A DNA stretch of 64,000 nt from Hafnia alvei (GTDB lineage Bacteria > Pseudomonadota > Gammaproteobacteria > Enterobacterales > Enterobacteriaceae): assembly GCF_900095695.1 (NCBI RefSeq), contig NZ_FMIQ01000006.1:124001-188000 (forward strand), given 5' to 3'. Shown here piece after piece: positions 63,604 to 64,000 of this stretch. The notes beneath the pieces are model-generated. The model did no database searches and was not told where the DNA came from. It worked only from the letters and a program-made list of their open reading frames with translations. Made by a program: the position numbers and the translations under genes. Positions within the stretch are counted from its first letter, which is position 1. The number at the start of each line of letters is the position of its first letter.

Positions 63604-64000
63604 ATCTGTTGGAAATCCACTCACCGTCATACCGTTTTTTATCTCTTTCACAGAGATTAAGTCGTTGTGTTGTATAAAGAAATTAATAACTGTGGAAAAT
63701 TCCTAAATTTACTTCATTGATATTTTATAGTAGTTTGCACCTCGATATATAGCGGGTAATCGAGACACTGCTATGTGTAGCCCACATCTTTTCCTCCAAA
63801 TTATCCATCTATGTTACAGCGACGGAACGACTATGCGCTGTGCAACCAACAGCGTGTAGGTGGCAATCTTGGGGCTCGCTGCATAGTGCCCGCCATCTGG
63901 CTGTTTTTTATACCTGAGATTTGCGGCTCCTATAAGTTTTACCCTCTGGTTGGGCAAAGTGAAAAAAATCTCCTATAGATCAACGATACGCCCACGTCAC
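63604..64000. other. Right edge of the window, no gene seen
   Basis: About 400 bp without a supported frame on either strand. GC content rises towards 63830-63950; a gene starting beyond the window may have its upstream region here. Confidence 0.35.

Overview
The window reads as an enterobacterial chromosome, most likely Hafnia or a close relative. The basis is the conserved block yecF-uvrY-uvrC-pgsA-glyW-cysT-leuZ, rcnRA, cytoplasmic amyA, chaC and a T6SS, all with protein sequences close to E. coli but not identical. The genus is an inference from gene content. No species-level marker such as 16S rRNA is present.

Layout. 1-2827: the end of a T6SS cluster (tssG', tssJ, tssE and a TagA-like ImpA/VasL protein). 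2871-6920: a large MscS-family channel and an MdtP-like outer membrane efflux lipoprotein, both on the minus strand. 7291-8772: amyA. 8784-14072: a five-gene archaic chaperone-usher (Csu-like) pilus operon, minus strand. 14684-15352: chaC. 15464-15539: tRNA-Lys(CUU).

15494-51820 is one composite island built on the 3' end of tRNA-Lys. A 47-bp tRNA-derived core occurs at 15494, 29965 and 42451, degenerates at 44645, and is barely recognisable at about 51734. The cores split the island into four stacked elements. Element 1 (15541-29964) is compact and looks intact: integrase, AlpA-like regulator, ORF6N protein, Icd-like protein, RepA-like helicase beside iteron-like repeats, and a complete HK97-type capsid and packaging set, but no tail structural genes. 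This is the architecture of a capsid-forming phage-inducible chromosomal island (cf-PICI). Element 2 (30012-42450) is a lambda-like siphophage prophage reduced by at least four deletions (int, ninG/tail, chaperone/tape measure, tape measure/J). It keeps tail-fibre genes and carries UspA, fasciclin and DUF1471 proteins. Element 3 (42498-44644) is a short hybrid remnant carrying an lrgAB-type holin-like pair. Element 4 (44693-51733) has a frameshifted integrase, three acyltransferase genes (two damaged) and a decayed right end. Elements 2 and 3 share a homologous right end, recognisable in decayed form in element 4. Each carries different cargo just inside it, so this is a cargo slot of one prophage family sampled at three stages of decay.

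51898-64000 returns to the chromosome: a VOC protein, two copies of a structured DNA/RNA motif with covarying closing stems, glpM, yecF, uvrY-uvrC-pgsA, three tRNAs, a decayed umuDC locus, remnants of other genes, a tetR-MFS pair, and rcnR/rcnA with two exact RcnR operators and a 23-copy GACCAC repeat inside rcnA.
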